A stretch of DNA of 64,000 bases from JBHIKY01 sp042139015 (GTDB lineage Bacteria > Bacillota > Bacilli > Bacillales > Marinococcaceae): assembly GCF_042139015.1 (NCBI RefSeq), contig NZ_JBHIKY010000012.1, forward strand, positions 57,561 to 121,560, given 5' to 3'. The notes under the pieces were generated by a model, which was not told where the DNA came from, made no database searches, and saw nothing but the letters and a program-made list of their open reading frames with translations. Numbering within the stretch: the stretch's first letter is position 1; the number at the start of each line of letters is the position of its first letter. The translations under genes were made by a program, and so were the position numbers. Below are positions 42,055 through 50,893 of this stretch, in pieces.

Positions 42055-42583
42055 GTACGACACCTACTTTCTCTAAGCTGTCCTTCAGCTTTTTTTTGGA
42101 CCGGAGCATTCTCGTTTTTACGGCTGCTTCCGTACAGCCCAGCACAGCTCCGATTTCCGCGTAAGATAAATCATGAAAATAATGGAGGATGATGGGGATA
42201 CGGTATTTTTCTTTAAGACCGGTGATCATATCGTGCAGCTCCCATGCCTCTTCATTTGATTCAAACGCTGCAAACGAGGTATGGGCTGACTCTTCTTGAA
42301 TTTTCAGCAGATTACGCTGCTGGCGTTTTTCTTTGCGTGCCATATCACGGGCGGCATTTAAGGTGACAGAATAAAGCCACGTCGTAAATTTGCCGCGGGC
42401 GAAGGTGTGTATGGATCGGTACACTTTTAAAAATACTTCTTGTGTTACATCTTCCACGTCCATCGGCTTCACTCCGATTTGAAAGGCAAATCGCTGCACC
42501 GTGCGGTAATGCCTTTCAATCAGCTCCTGAAACGCTGCATCGTCCCCGTCCCTTGCACGGGAAGCCAATTCATTATCACTCAT
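42047..42583 (-). CDS. ECF-type RNA polymerase sigma factor
   Basis: The 178-residue protein has sigma region 2 (AFQELIERHYRTVQRFAFQ, DVEDVTQEVFLKVYRSI, TWLYSVTLNAARD) and region 4 (YRIPIILHYFHDLSYAEIGAVLGC, VKTRMLRSKKKL), without regions 1 and 3. It forms a two-gene unit with the overlapping anti-sigma gene. The pair is absent between prfA and tdk in B. subtilis and is an insertion here. I could not find a typical autoregulatory ECF promoter (TGAAAC-N16-CGTC) upstream. Confidence 0.9.
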   Translation of the reverse strand: MSDNELASRARDGDDAAFQELIERHYRTVQRFAFQIGVKPMDVEDVTQEVFLKVYRSIHTFARGKFTTWLYSVTLNAARDMARKEKRQQRNLLKIQEESAHTSFAAFESNEEAWELHDMITGLKEKYRIPIILHYFHDLSYAEIGAVLGCTEAAVKTRMLRSKKKLKDSLEKVGVVHE

Positions 42584-42702
42584 GGCTGGTCCCTCCGTTT
42601 TTGCTGAGCTAAACAGTGTAACGCTGTGTTTACCGGAAAAGTGACATTTCAGTCATCATCCCTTTCATATTAACAAAATTAGGAAAGACTATTTGCTGTT
42701 CC

Positions 42703-42740
42703 ACGAAAGAAAGACCGCAGCATGCAGCCACGGTCTTTGG
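42703..42740 (-). terminator. Hairpin terminator of tdk
   Basis: AAAGACCG...CGGTCTTT stem with CTTTCTTTC following on the minus strand; on the plus strand there is an A run. Confidence 0.6.
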
Positions 42741-42824
42741 AAAAAAATATTCATTAAGCTTAGCAGAATCACAAGAGCGTGCCCGATTTTAAAGAAAAAT
42801 GCTGGATTCTTATTGGAAGCTTCC

Positions 42825-43457
42825 TTACGTGTCTTGTTTCACTGCTGTTTCATGGAACGCGTCCACCACATTTTCTTCGGGACTGCCAGGGACTTCGTGA
42901 CAGTGGCGGCACCGGGGCTCATACGCCTCATCGGCTCCTACGAGAATAATCTCGTCATTATAATGCGCCGGCTTCCCGTCAATGAGTCGCTGCGTGCGTG
43001 AGGCCGGAGACCCGCAGCACGGGCAGACCGCCTGCAGCTTTGTTACATCCTCAGCAATATCGAGCAGATCGCGGACCTGGGTAAAAGGTTCTCCGCGAAA
43101 ATCAAGGTCGAGCCCGGCGAGAACAGTGCGGATGCCGCTGTCAGCCAGCCTTTGCGCGACGGTCGTCAGGTCCTTGTCGAAAAACTGGGCTTCATCCACA
43201 GCAACCATCTGCACGCCTTCTTCAAGTTCATCCAGTATGTCAAGGGAGCGGGACACCGATTTTGCCCATACTTTTGTGCCGTTATGGGAGACGATTTCTT
43301 CTTCACTGTACCTATTATCAAGGGCCGGCTTAAATACGACGACGTTCAGCTTGCCGTAAGCCGCGCGGCGGATGCGCCGGATCAGCTCCTCAGATTTTCC
43401 TGAGAACATACTGCCGCATATTACCTCGATCCAGCCTTCTTTTCTCACGGTGTACAT
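42825..43457 (-). CDS. tdk: Thymidine kinase
   Basis: Tdk phosphorylates thymidine for dTMP salvage. It shows the P-loop CGSMFSGKSEELIRR, the DEAQFF motif and a zinc ribbon (CPCC ... CRHC). The start ATG 43457 (MYTVRKEGWIEVICG) follows AAGGTGGGG. Position prfA-tdk-rpmE-rho is conserved. Confidence 0.95.
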   Translation of the reverse strand: MYTVRKEGWIEVICGSMFSGKSEELIRRIRRAAYGKLNVVVFKPALDNRYSEEEIVSHNGTKVWAKSVSRSLDILDELEEGVQMVAVDEAQFFDKDLTTVAQRLADSGIRTVLAGLDLDFRGEPFTQVRDLLDIAEDVTKLQAVCPCCGSPASRTQRLIDGKPAHYNDEIILVGADEAYEPRCRHCHEVPGSPEENVVDAFHETAVKQDT

Positions 43458-43500
43458 CCTTTTTCCCCACCTTTTTTGCATTTCCTATGATTATGTAGAT

Positions 43501-43538
43501 AGAAAAAACAGGCAAGCGGCGTTCCCTTGCCTGTTTTC
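43501..43538 (-). terminator. Intrinsic terminator of rpmE2
   Basis: AAAACAGGCAAG...CTTGCCTGTTTT stem with a T run on the minus strand, 11 bp after the rpmE2 stop. Confidence 0.9.
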
Positions 43539-43548
43539 ATTATACCCC

Positions 43549-43794
43549 TTATTTGAGGTTGTATTTCTTCTTAAACTTATCGATACGTCCGCCAGCGTCA
43601 GCAAGCTTCTGCCGTCCAGTATAGAACGGATGAGAATCAGAGCTGATTTCCACTTTGAGAAGCGGGTATTCTTTTCCATCTTCCCACTCGATTTTTTCAG
43701 AAGAACCGCGTGTAGAACCGCTTAGAAATTTAAAACCAGTGCTTGTATCCTGGAATACAACCTTTTGATAATTTGGATGAATTTCTTGTTTCAT
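43549..43794 (-). CDS. rpmE2: 50S ribosomal protein L31 type B (zinc-independent)
   Basis: The 81-residue protein (MKQEIHPNYQKVVFQDTSTG) lacks the CxxC...CxxC cysteines of zinc-binding L31 and has the type B signature SSDSHPFYTGRQKLADAGGRIDKF. In B. subtilis type B (YtiA) is zinc-starvation induced and lies elsewhere, while the zinc form occupies the rho-tdk position. Here type B sits in that housekeeping place. The ATG at 43794 is 8 bp from AAGGAG. Confidence 0.93.
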   Translation of the reverse strand: MKQEIHPNYQKVVFQDTSTGFKFLSGSTRGSSEKIEWEDGKEYPLLKVEISSDSHPFYTGRQKLADAGGRIDKFKKKYNLK

Positions 43795-43912
43795 TATTTT
43801 CACTCCTTCCGCCCTGAATCTATATTGTTGAGTCAGAGTTTGTTTTCACACATAACGAGATTATATCAAGCCGGCCGTTTTTTTTCAACAACTTCTTGAA
43901 AAAGCCTTACCG

Positions 43913-45190
43913 TCAGCGGCGCCCTGCAACTCTCGTATTCTGCTTATCCTTTTCAAGCTCTTCGAAAAATTCGTCGTTCGTTTTCGTCTTTTTGATACGG
44001 CGGATAAAGTGATCGACGAAATCCGGCGAATCGTTCATCGTTTTACGGATAGCCCAGAGACTCTCCAGATGCTCCTTGGAAACGAGAAGCTCTTCTTTTC
44101 TTGTACTGGAGCGTCTGATATCGATCGGCGGGAAAATCCTGCGCTCTGAAAGACGGCGGTCGAGATGAAGCTCCATGTTCCCCGTTCCTTTGAATTCTTC
44201 AAAGATGACATCGTCCATCCGTGAACCGGTTTCAACGAGAGCGGTGGCAAGAATCGTGAGACTGCCGCCTTCTTCAATGTTTCGGGCTGCCCCGAAAAAC
44301 CGTTTCGGACGGTGAAAAGCTGCCGGGTCAATACCACCGGAAAGTGTTCTGCCGCTCGGCGGGATCACAAGGTTGTAAGCACGAGCGAGGCGGGTGATGC
44401 TGTCCATCAAAATTACGACGTCCTTCTTATGTTCTACGAGTCTCATGGCCCGTTCAAGCACGAGTTCGGCTACTTTAATATGATTTTCCGGCACTTCATC
44501 AAAGGTAGAGCTTGCCACATCTCCGTCAACAGAACGCTCGATATCTGTGACTTCCTCCGGACGCTCGTCGACGAGCAGAACGATCAGCTCTGTCTCCGGA
44601 TGGTTGACGGTAATGCTGTTTGCGACTTCTTTTAAAAGCGAAGTTTTCCCGGCTTTTGGCGGAGCCACTATCAATCCTCGCTGCCCGAATCCGACCGGAG
44701 TGATAAGGTCCATGATGCGTGAGCTCGTCCGCCCCGGTTTATTTTCAAGTGTCATGCGACGCTCAGGATATAAAGGTGTAAGCGCCGGAAAGTGCGGGCG
44801 GTCCTTTGAGGTCTCCGGATCCTCGCCGTTCACCGCTTCCACCATCAGCAGGCCGTGATAACGCTCAGAATCCTTCGGAGGACGCACCTTACCTGAGACT
44901 TTGTCTCCGTTTCGGAGCTCGAAGCGGCGGATCTGAGAGGCAGATATATAAATATCCTCGGAGCTTGGCAGATAATTAATCGGACGTAAAAAGCCGTAGC
45001 CTTCCGATTGGATGATTTCCAGCACACCTTCCATAAAGGTATATCCATCTTTTTCCGCGCGGGCTTTTAAAATAGCAAACATCAGCTCACGCTTTGTCAG
45101 CTTGCTGTAATACGAGACTTTAAACTCTTTAGCCAGAGCATAAAGCGACTTTAACGTCATATTTTCCATTTCTTTTAAATTTGCATTCAA
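43913..45190 (-). CDS. rho: Transcription termination factor Rho
   Basis: Rho is the hexameric RNA helicase that releases nascent RNA. The 425-residue protein has the N-terminal helical domain, the RNA-binding cold-shock fold (GYGFLRPINYLPSSEDIYIS), the P-loop APPKAGKTSLLKE, Walker B VVILMDSITRLARAYN and the Q/R loops. The likely start is TTG at 45190 with a weak GTGGTGA site, giving an N-terminus of the same length as in B. subtilis; ATG at 45169 lacks a ribosome site. Confidence 0.96.
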   Translation of the reverse strand: MNANLKEMENMTLKSLYALAKEFKVSYYSKLTKRELMFAILKARAEKDGYTFMEGVLEIIQSEGYGFLRPINYLPSSEDIYISASQIRRFELRNGDKVSGKVRPPKDSERYHGLLMVEAVNGEDPETSKDRPHFPALTPLYPERRMTLENKPGRTSSRIMDLITPVGFGQRGLIVAPPKAGKTSLLKEVANSITVNHPETELIVLLVDERPEEVTDIERSVDGDVASSTFDEVPENHIKVAELVLERAMRLVEHKKDVVILMDSITRLARAYNLVIPPSGRTLSGGIDPAAFHRPKRFFGAARNIEEGGSLTILATALVETGSRMDDVIFEEFKGTGNMELHLDRRLSERRIFPPIDIRRSSTRKEELLVSKEHLESLWAIRKTMNDSPDFVDHFIRRIKKTKTNDEFFEELEKDKQNTRVAGRR

Positions 45191-45834
45191 AAAACGTCAC
45201 CACTTTTCTTTATTTTCCACTAATTCATCAGACGTCTCGCGTCATGGATGTTTATGTTTGGGAGCGATGGATTACGATGCTGGAGTGGAAAGGTAGAAAT
45301 TCTTCAGAACAGAATATAGCAAAGGGGGCGGGAAGCGGGTCAATCCTTAAATAGTTGAACTTTCCTTAGTAAACTCTCTCCACGTTATAGCCGTCTTCTT
45401 ACCATTTTAAACGTCAGGTCCCTGCGGTGGCAAGCATTATTATTGGTGAATACTGTCTTATTCAGGGGGAGTAAAAAGAACATTATAGCCATTCTGGGCA
45501 TGAAAATGCCGGTAAGTAGAAGAGCATAGAAGCTGCCCTCTACAGGACAGGTTCTATGCTTTTTTTACTCTTGAATATATTTCATAAGTCAATTGCGCAA
45601 CAGAAGATACGAACATTAACATAACTGTCGTATTTATAAGAGAGGTTGATCATCGGTTGATCATCCCTGCGCAAACTCGCTTGCACTTTGGAGATAAATC
45701 TTTTTTAATGAGCAAAGTATAAGAAAAGCTAGGGCTTTCGCCATTTCCTTGCGACAAGCCAAGTTTTTCTTTACCGCGGGCAACCCTTCAATTTCCTCGG
45801 CAGCAACGTTAAGAAACGTTATCGCGAAAAAATA
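45191..45834. other. Intergenic region rho-glpX, with unassigned short open frames
   Basis: The 644-bp gap has no recognised gene. On the minus strand, immediately after glpX, ~50 codons are open (with AVKKNLACRKEMAKALAFL and a TGA near 45660), then a direct repeat GGTTGATCATC twice at 45644-45665. I cannot identify a family; it may be a decayed gene or insertion. A plus-strand terminator lies at 45523. Confidence 0.35.
45523..45567 (+). terminator. Orphan plus-strand intrinsic terminator
   Basis: AGCATAGAA...TTCTATGCT stem, inner CTGCCCT/AGGACAG pairing, then seven T on the plus strand. No plus-strand gene precedes it, so it may end an unannotated RNA. Confidence 0.6.
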
Positions 45835-46803
45835 TTAAGGTCGTATAACGAAGTCTGGTTTCTTTTTCACATTGTGAGAGCCGTCCACAAACCGGACCGT
45901 TCCTGATTTAGCGCGCATAACTATCGATTGTGTGGTTGCTTTTACACCTTTATAGTGGACGCCTTTTAAAAGCTCGCCGTCCGTGACACCTGTTGCCGCA
46001 AAAATGGCATCCTCGCCTCCGACGAGATCGTTCATAAACAGCACGCGGCTGACATCCTCGATTCCCATCTTCTTGCAGCGCTTCATTTCTTCATCGTTCT
46101 GCGGGAGTAATTTCCCATGCAGCTCCCCGCCCAGGCATTTCAATCCAACAGCGGCAAGCACGCCTTCAGGAGCACCTCCGGACCCGAAAAGAATATCGAT
46201 GCCGGTTTCATCAAAAGCTGTGTTCATAGCCGCTGCAACATCCCCGTCTTCGATCAGCTTAATACGGGCCCCGGCGTCACGGATTTCCTGTATGAGCGTT
46301 TTGTGACGTTCGCGGTTTAATATTGTTACAACGACATCCTCGACATCTTTTCCCTTGGCCTGTGCGACTGCTTTCAGGTTGTCGATGACAGGAGCATCAA
46401 TATCCACTTTCCCTACCGCTTCCGGTCCGACAGCAATCTTGTCCATATACATGTCAGGGGCGTGCAGTAAATTGCCGTGGTCAGCGACCGCTATTACAGC
46501 GAGTGCGTTCCACATTCCGGCAGCTACGATGTTAGTTCCCTCCAGCGGATCTACAGCAACATCCACGCGCGGACCATAGCCGTTTCCGAGCTTTTCCCCA
46601 ATATAAAGCATCGGGGCTTCGTCCATTTCGCCTTCCCCGATCACTACGGTGCCTTTCATCGGGATGGTGTCAAACACGTCTCTCATTGCACTGGTGGCGG
46701 CGTCATCTGCCTCTTCTTTTTTTCCTCTTCCCATCCAGCGCGCGGAGGATAAAGCTGCTGCCTCTGTTACACGCACCAATTCCATAGATAAACTTCTTTC
46801 CAT
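45835..46803 (-). CDS. glpX: Fructose-1,6-bisphosphatase class II
   Basis: GlpX hydrolyses fructose-1,6-bisphosphate in gluconeogenesis. The protein has the Li+-sensitive phosphatase motifs GTVVIGEGEMDEAPMLYIGE and VDPLEGTNIVAAG, and GSGGAPEGVLAA. I start at ATG 46803 (MERSLSMELVRVTEA), 7 bp after AGGGG. The grouping with fbaA and tal nearby gives a central-carbon block. Confidence 0.94.
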   Translation of the reverse strand: MERSLSMELVRVTEAAALSSARWMGRGKKEEADDAATSAMRDVFDTIPMKGTVVIGEGEMDEAPMLYIGEKLGNGYGPRVDVAVDPLEGTNIVAAGMWNALAVIAVADHGNLLHAPDMYMDKIAVGPEAVGKVDIDAPVIDNLKAVAQAKGKDVEDVVVTILNRERHKTLIQEIRDAGARIKLIEDGDVAAAMNTAFDETGIDILFGSGGAPEGVLAAVGLKCLGGELHGKLLPQNDEEMKRCKKMGIEDVSRVLFMNDLVGGEDAIFAATGVTDGELLKGVHYKGVKATTQSIVMRAKSGTVRFVDGSHNVKKKPDFVIRP

Positions 46804-46832
46804 CTCCATTCCCCTCTCCATCAAGCTTTTTT

Positions 46833-48119
46833 CTAGCCGCTCTTAACTTGGGCGGTTTCTTCAGGCGTCAGCGTTTCTCTCCAGACATTGGCGCCAAGTG
46901 CAATCAATTTCTCTTCCAAATGTTCATAGCCGCGGTCAATATGCTCGAGTCCGGTAATCTCTGTAATTCCTTCCGCCATCAATCCGGCAATTACTAGCGC
47001 AGCACCGGCACGCAGGTCACTAGCTTTGACCTTGGCTCCCTGAAGCCTCGTTTTGCCATTGATGAGGGCCGATCGTCCCTCCACTTTAATGTCCGCTCCC
47101 ATGCGCCGCAGTTCATCCACATGCTTAAAACGGGCGTTGTAAATTGTGTCAGTCACGATGCTGGTGCCCTGGGCAGACGTAAGCAGAACAGTAATCGGCT
47201 GCTGCAGGTCTGTCGCAAACCCTGGATGCACAAGTGTTTTGATATCGACACTATTTAAGACAGGCGACGTTCGGATGCGGAGCTGGTCATCACCGGTTTC
47301 AATCTCGACCCCCATTTCGCGGAGCTTCGCCGTAATTGATTCCAGATGATCCGGAATTACGTTATTAATAAGAACCTCCTGCCCCATTGCTGCTGCTGCA
47401 ATCATGTAGGTCCCTGCTTCTATACGGTCCGGGATAATCGAGTGCGCACAGCCGTGGAGCTTGTCGACGCCCTCGATCCGGATAACATTGGTTCCGGCCC
47501 CTTTTATGTTAGCTCCCATGCTGCTTAACAGGGTTGCCACATCAATGATCTCCGGCTCTTTCGCCGCGTTTTCAATGATCGTACGGCCTTCAGCTTTCAC
47601 AGCCGCAAGCATAATATTAATCGTCGCGCCGACACTGACCACGTCAAGATAAATACGGGCGCCTCTCAGGCGATCTGCACGGAGATAAATAGCACCGTGT
47701 TCATTCGTCACCTTCGCACCGAGGGCTTCAAAGCCTTTAATATGCTGATCAATCGGCCGTGGACCAAGGTTGCATCCGCCGGGAAGTCCAATAGCGGCAC
47801 GTTTGAATTTTCCGAGCATCGCTCCCATCATGTAGTAGGAAGCGCGCAGTTTCTTTACTCTTCCGTTTGGCAGCGGCATAGGAATAACATGCTGGGGATG
47901 AACGGTCATGCTTGTACCGTCGTGAGATACTTTTGCCCCGATATCTTCGAGCAGCGATGCAAGCGTCTCCACGTCAGAAATTTGCGGGAGATTGTCGATT
48001 GATACGGCAGAATCCGCCATAATGGCCGCAGGGATGAGTGCGACGGCACTGTTTTTAGCCCCGCTTATATGTACTCTACCTGTCAAAGGATATCCGCCTT
48101 TTACCATCAACTTTTGCAT
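46833..48119 (-). CDS. murAB: UDP-N-acetylglucosamine 1-carboxyvinyltransferase MurAB
   Basis: This is the second MurA enzyme of Firmicutes. The 428-residue protein keeps the catalytic Cys116 in GLPGGCNLGPRPIDQHI and the KNSAVALIPAAIM N-terminal segment. It is clearly divergent from the MurAA copy at 16.7 kb. Position between glpX and tal matches B. subtilis murAB (murZ). It lies 29 bp upstream of glpX. Confidence 0.94.
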   Translation of the reverse strand: MQKLMVKGGYPLTGRVHISGAKNSAVALIPAAIMADSAVSIDNLPQISDVETLASLLEDIGAKVSHDGTSMTVHPQHVIPMPLPNGRVKKLRASYYMMGAMLGKFKRAAIGLPGGCNLGPRPIDQHIKGFEALGAKVTNEHGAIYLRADRLRGARIYLDVVSVGATINIMLAAVKAEGRTIIENAAKEPEIIDVATLLSSMGANIKGAGTNVIRIEGVDKLHGCAHSIIPDRIEAGTYMIAAAAMGQEVLINNVIPDHLESITAKLREMGVEIETGDDQLRIRTSPVLNSVDIKTLVHPGFATDLQQPITVLLTSAQGTSIVTDTIYNARFKHVDELRRMGADIKVEGRSALINGKTRLQGAKVKASDLRAGAALVIAGLMAEGITEITGLEHIDRGYEHLEEKLIALGANVWRETLTPEETAQVKSG

Positions 48120-48230
48120 GAATGATTCACTTCCTCATCGGTAGTCTAGTTGATCTGTTTCTTTCTCTCTCCCCATCTTTTTTCATTATGGACAATCTCT
48201 TCTTCCAATAATCGACAAAATGAAACTTCC

Positions 48231-48271
48231 TTCGAAAAAAATCACACAGCTGCCAAAACCCGGCTGGCAGC
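48231..48271 (-). terminator. Weak hairpin terminator downstream of tal
   Basis: GCTGCCA...TGGCAGC stem (48249-48271) followed by TGTGTGA and seven T on the minus strand; the 7-bp gap before the T run weakens it. Confidence 0.45.
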
Positions 48272-48392
48272 AGGAGCTGAAACCATATACGACTGGTAAC
48301 AGCCCTTATACCGGCTCTGACTGATGCTGCACAGCCTGCAGCGCAGGGGAAAAGAGACCATCCATCCTGAAAAAATTTCCAGGATTGCCCGC

Positions 48393-49031
48393 TTATCGGT
48401 TGTTCCAATCGGACAAGAATTTCTCAATCCCTTGATCAGTAAGAGGATGCGTGACTAGCTGAGAAATGATTTTATGAGGGATTGTGGCAATATGAGCTCC
48501 GCGAATTGCCGCTTCCGATACGTGAACAGGATGACGGACAGATGCTGCGATAATCTGCGTATCAATATCATGGGTGATAAAAATATCAGAAATTTCACTG
48601 ATCAATTCGAGGCCATTGTGGCCGATATCATCAAGACGCCCGAGAAACGGAGATACATAGGTGGCACCGGACCGCGCAGCGAGAAGAGCCTGCACACTGG
48701 AGAAAACGAGCGTGACATTCGTTTTAATATCTTCTTCTGCGAATGTCTTAACCGCTTTCAAACCTTCCAATGTCATAGGAACCTTTACTGTAATATTAGG
48801 AGCTATCTTTGCAAGGTCGCGCCCTTCCGTGATCATGCCTGTTGCTTCGGTAGAAATAACTTCTGCACTGACGGATCCGTCTACGATATTCGTAATTTCC
48901 CGAAGTCTTTCGTGAAAATCAATACCTTCTTTAGCTACTAGACTCGGGTTGGTCGTTACCCCCGCAAGAATGCCAAGATCATTGGCTTCTTTAATTTGAT
49001 CAAGATTCGCTGTATCAATAAAAAACTTCAC
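48393..49031 (-). CDS. tal: Transaldolase / fructose-6-phosphate aldolase-like
   Basis: The 212-residue protein is of the short (TalC/YwjH) transaldolase family. MKFFIDTANLDQIKEANDLG at the N-terminus, TTNPSL and the Schiff-base Lys83 in NITVKVPMT are present. It transfers dihydroxyacetone units in the pentose phosphate pathway; aldolase side activity is possible. It is in the conserved order murAB-tal-fbaA. Confidence 0.92.
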   Translation of the reverse strand: MKFFIDTANLDQIKEANDLGILAGVTTNPSLVAKEGIDFHERLREITNIVDGSVSAEVISTEATGMITEGRDLAKIAPNITVKVPMTLEGLKAVKTFAEEDIKTNVTLVFSSVQALLAARSGATYVSPFLGRLDDIGHNGLELISEISDIFITHDIDTQIIAASVRHPVHVSEAAIRGAHIATIPHKIISQLVTHPLTDQGIEKFLSDWNNR

Positions 49032-49129
49032 GTTTCTCCCACCTAACTTTGAATTAATTTTCTCTAGTAAAAACTGTTTTCATAGTGAAACTGGCGCACC
49101 ATCGCGCCGGCTCTCTCCTGCTTATTCAC

Positions 49130-49176
49130 GAGAAAAGGAAGAGTAATGATGTGTTGTGAACCGCATCATTAACTCT
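49130..49176 (-). terminator. Intrinsic terminator of fbaA
   Basis: GAGTTAATGATG...CATCATTACTC stem followed by TTCCTTTTCT on the minus strand. Confidence 0.7.
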
Positions 49177-49199
49177 TCATCATCTTTCGTCACCTTGAA

Positions 49200-50063
49200 T
49201 TACGCGCGGTTGGAAGAACCAAATTCACGCATTTTCCCTTTTACGGTCTCTTTAATAGCTTCGCGTGCAGGACCGAGATATTTACGAGGATCATATTGCT
49301 CCGGCTGATCAGCCAGAACCTTTCGCACAGCTGAAGCAGATGAAATCTGGCTTTCCGTGTTTACATTGATTTTTGCGTGGCCAAAGCCGATCGCTTTTTG
49401 AACATCACCAGTTGGAATGCCTGTCCCGCCGTGAAGCACAAGCGGAAGGTCAACAAGCCCCTGGATTTCTTTCATGCGGTCAAAGCCAAGGTTCGGCTCG
49501 CCTTTATACGGACCGTGCACGGAGCCAAGCGCTGCTGCCAGACAATCTATATTCGTCTGGTCCACCAGCTCTTTACACTCTGCCGGGATCGCGTAGGCTG
49601 CTTCGGCGTCGTCTACAATTAAATCGTCTTCCTGTCCGCCTACACGGCCGAGTTCTGCTTCCACAGAAACACCTACCGCATGGGCAACGTCTACGACACG
49701 CTGCGTAACAGCGATATTTTCAGCAAGAGGGTGATGGGAGCCGTCAATCATAACAGACGTAAAGCCTGCGTGAATAGCTTCCACACATTTCTCAAAGCTC
49801 GAGCCGTGGTCAAGGTGAATCGCCACCGGTACAGTAACGTTATATGCTTCCATCAGCGCTTCGACCATAGCGACTACTGGCTTAAAGCCTCCCATGTAAC
49901 GGGCTGCTCCTTCAGAAACACCGCAGATGACTGGTGATTTTTCTTCTTCCGCCGCCTGCAAAATCGCCTGGGTAAACTCCAGGTTGTTCAGGTTAAACTG
50001 GCCGACAGCATAGCTTTCCGCTTTTGCTGTTTCAAGCATTTCTTTCATGGATACTAAAGGCAT
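49200..50063 (-). CDS. fbaA: Fructose-bisphosphate aldolase class II
   Basis: The zinc-dependent aldolase cleaves fructose-1,6-bisphosphate in glycolysis and forms it in gluconeogenesis. The zinc ligands lie in IHLDHGSS, VSVEAELGRVGG and LHGGTGIP. I start at ATG 50063 (MPLVSMKEML, 287 residues) because AAGGAGG lies 8 bp upstream; the ATG at 50081 overlaps that region. Confidence 0.95.
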   Translation of the reverse strand: MPLVSMKEMLETAKAESYAVGQFNLNNLEFTQAILQAAEEEKSPVICGVSEGAARYMGGFKPVVAMVEALMEAYNVTVPVAIHLDHGSSFEKCVEAIHAGFTSVMIDGSHHPLAENIAVTQRVVDVAHAVGVSVEAELGRVGGQEDDLIVDDAEAAYAIPAECKELVDQTNIDCLAAALGSVHGPYKGEPNLGFDRMKEIQGLVDLPLVLHGGTGIPTGDVQKAIGFGHAKINVNTESQISSASAVRKVLADQPEQYDPRKYLGPAREAIKETVKGKMREFGSSNRA

Positions 50064-50283
50064 TAATAGATCCTCCTTCATAATTATGAAACTATTGCAT
50101 CTAATGGAGCCAGCATAACAAGGAAAAGCCTCTCATGAAACCCATTGGATTCTGGACAGACCGCGGCGGTGAGGAAAGCGCCACTATGTATGAGGCACAT
50201 GTTTGAAGAACTCCATTAGTTGATGCCACCATTATAGCATAGTCACGGAAAATTTCATCTGTCCTTTCCGGGTGGAATTCACT

Positions 50284-50655
50284 TCATGAGGTGGTTTCCA
50301 ATTGACGTTTAATTTCCTGGCGGACATCATCAATGTCGAAGGGTTTTGAGAAATAGGAAACTGCCCCGAGAGCCTTTGCATCTTCAATCATGTTAAGCTC
50401 TCCGTAAGCCGTCATCATAATCACTTTGGTTGACTCTGCGATGCTGCGCTTTTCCCGTTCACGTAAAATTTCGAGCCCGTCCATTCCTGGAATTTTCATA
50501 TCCAGCAGTAATAATTCCGGTTCTTTCTGTTCGAGCATTTCCAGTGCCTGAATGCCATTGGCTGCCAGATATACTTCATAGCCGTCCTTTTTCAGCATTT
50601 CATTCAGCAAAACACGGATACCATACTGATCATCTACGATCAGAATTTTGTTCAT
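50284..50655 (-). CDS. spo0F: Sporulation phosphorelay response regulator Spo0F
   Basis: Spo0F receives phosphate from the sporulation kinases and passes it to Spo0B, which phosphorylates Spo0A. The 123-residue single receiver domain carries Asp8/Asp9, the phosphorylation site Asp52 in LLLDMKIPGMDG, Thr82 and Lys104. There is no output domain. A sigma-H promoter lies 128-155 bp upstream, matching its control in B. subtilis. It is divergent from ywjG. Confidence 0.95.
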   Translation of the reverse strand: MNKILIVDDQYGIRVLLNEMLKKDGYEVYLAANGIQALEMLEQKEPELLLLDMKIPGMDGLEILREREKRSIAESTKVIMMTAYGELNMIEDAKALGAVSYFSKPFDIDDVRQEIKRQLETTS

Positions 50656-50782
50656 GATCGTTCGCTCCTTTTTCTTACTGCGTTTTAACTTGATTCATTA
50701 GAAAAGAGTACCTCTACTGACATGAAATTTAGACAATATTCTTTATCAAACCAAGCACATACCTATATCTGTCTGCTTAAAT

Positions 50783-50810
50783 ATTCCATAAATTACGTCC
50801 AATTTCCTTC
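50783..50810 (-). promoter_or_regulatory. Sigma-H promoter of spo0F
   Basis: On the minus strand GAAGGAAAT, a 12-bp spacer and ATGGAAT (50783-50789) match the sigma-H consensus RNAGGAWWW-N11-12-RNNGAAT fully. Confidence 0.75.
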
Positions 50811-50893
50811 TTTTTTGTGCATTTAAAACACAGATTTGCTGAGTCGTATCGATTTTTGTTTTAATAAGGGAAAAATGAGGTGACTATACGAAT

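Noticed and set aside
48127..48408. Short frames between murAB and tal
   Set aside because: No ribosome site, no family match; the region holds the tal terminator.
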